Shown here in pieces: positions 63,485 to 64,000 of a DNA stretch of 64,000 nucleotides. Numbering within the stretch: position 1 is the first letter of the stretch; every line of letters begins with the position of its first letter. The stretch is taken from positions 124,001 through 188,000 of the forward strand of contig JAIESR010000006.1 of the NCBI GenBank assembly GCA_019745775.1. The letters run 5' to 3'. Below the pieces are notes generated by a model. It had not been told where the DNA came from. It worked only from the letters and a program-made list of their open reading frames with translations, and made no database searches. The position numbers were made by a program, and so were the translations under genes. The stretch is from Xanthobacteraceae bacterium (GTDB lineage: Bacteria; Pseudomonadota; Alphaproteobacteria; Rhizobiales; Xanthobacteraceae).

Positions 63485-64000
63485 ATGTGCGGACGCTATC
63501 TCATTACCTCGAGCCCGGAAGCGATGCGGCAGCTGTTCGCCTATCTGGAGCAGCCGAATTTCCCGCCGCGCTACAACGTGGCGCCGACGCAGCCGATCCC
63601 GATCGTGCGGTTGTTCGAAGGCCGGCGGCAATTCGTGCTGGTGCGTTGGGGTCTGATCCCGGCCTGGGTCAAAGATCCGAAAACGTTCTCACTGCTGCTG
63701 CAGGCGCGCAGCGACACCGTGCTCGACAAGCCCTCGTTCAAGAATGCGATGAGATATCGCCGCTGCCTGATCCCGGCTGACGGCTTCTACGAGTGGAACG
63801 AGGACACGACCCCGCGCCGGCCCTATGTGGTGCGGCCGACGCACGGCGGTCCGGTGGCGTTCGCCGGCTTGTGGGAGAGCTGGATGGGGCCGAACGGCGA
63901 GGAGCTCGAAACCGCGGTCGTCATCACCACCGAGGCGAACAAGACGCTGCATCCGATCCATTTCCGGATGCCGGCGGTGATTCCGACGGAGGCCTTCGAC
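63485..64000 (+). CDS. SOS response-associated peptidase, SRAP/YedK/HMCES (3' end cut by window)
   Basis: SRAP proteins form a stable thiazolidine link with abasic sites in single-stranded DNA and protect them. The 172 visible residues begin MCGRYL with the catalytic Cys2 exposed after removal of Met, and show RYNVAPTQPIPIV (active-site Asn), RWGLIPAW, NARSDT-like (QARSDTVL), RCLIPADGFYEW (Glu) and the HFRMP loop with the His. Only the last 40-60 residues are cut off. No LexA box is visible in the short gap upstream. Confidence 0.92.
   Translation, partial: MCGRYLITSSPEAMRQLFAYLEQPNFPPRYNVAPTQPIPIVRLFEGRRQFVLVRWGLIPAWVKDPKTFSLLLQARSDTVLDKPSFKNAMRYRRCLIPADGFYEWNEDTTPRRPYVVRPTHGGPVAFAGLWESWMGPNGEELETAVVITTEANKTLHPIHFRMPAVIPTEAFD

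Overview
The window is a GC-rich chromosomal segment of an alphaproteobacterium of the order Hyphomicrobiales (Rhizobiales), most like the Bradyrhizobium/Pseudolabrys/Xanthobacteraceae side. The grounds are the codon use, several Bug-type tripartite tricarboxylate receptor proteins, conserved rhizobial neighbourhoods (PA0069-type radical SAM gene then rnhB; TPR gene then ispE; S49 peptidase, glyQ, glyS, ppdK; ygfZ-tag-HD-phosphatase), and several families of long GC-rich intergenic palindromes. About 65 protein genes are supported. I see no rRNA, tRNA, CRISPR array, prophage or intact insertion sequence, and the window cuts a gene at each end.

Layout: 1-6.8 kb holds a cut-off zinc metalloprotease, a Tat-exported DUF3500 protein, a miniature Bug receptor overlapping moaB, a divergent pair of exported hydrolases and a glycosyltransferase. 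6.9-12 kb holds a radical SAM gene behind a perfect alphaproteobacterial LexA-type box, rnhB, a GT39-type membrane glycosyltransferase and a beta-hydroxyacid dehydrogenase. 11.9-19 kb holds a Bug receptor, cydB and cydA (cyanide-insensitive type), a Tat-exported small protein, a family 4 uracil-DNA glycosylase and ETF-ubiquinone oxidoreductase. 19-27 kb holds a TPR lipid/envelope-type protein, ispE, an exported RidA-fold protein, a polyprenyl diphosphate synthase, a GT2 plus DUF2007 pair, a tRNA methyltransferase-like gene and an S49 peptidase. 27-36 kb holds glyQ, a CDGSH protein, glyS, ppdK and several very small membrane proteins. 36-44 kb holds a DUF1311 gene and a decayed copy of its 3' end, a gene-poor kilobase, a TRAP-TAXI transporter pair and a SleB-type cell wall hydrolase. 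43-48 kb holds nadC and nadA with two operator-like palindromes, and two tandem MFS genes. 48-57 kb holds a glycosyltransferase, an AcuI-type reductase, a frameshifted DUF2339 membrane protein, ybjN and the NAD regulator nadQ. 57-64 kb holds the ygfZ-tag-HD-phosphatase operon, a dihydroorotase-family gene, small exported proteins, a Nudix protein and a cut-off SRAP gene.

The most coherent regulatory story is NAD synthesis. A perfect 27-bp palindrome sits just upstream of nadA, a degenerate second copy lies 67 bp away towards the divergent MFS gene, and the likely cognate repressor gene (nadQ, a Nudix-like domain plus an NrtR-type winged helix) lies 10 kb downstream. The nadA and nadC genes adjoin without nadB. 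Other points worth checking are the LexA-type box in front of the radical SAM gene, a hairpin that holds the start codon of the second MFS gene, a dihydroorotase with Gln in place of the first metal-binding His, a RidA protein without the catalytic Arg, and a 1-nt frameshift in the DUF2339 gene. I found no clearly new multi-gene defence or mobile system.
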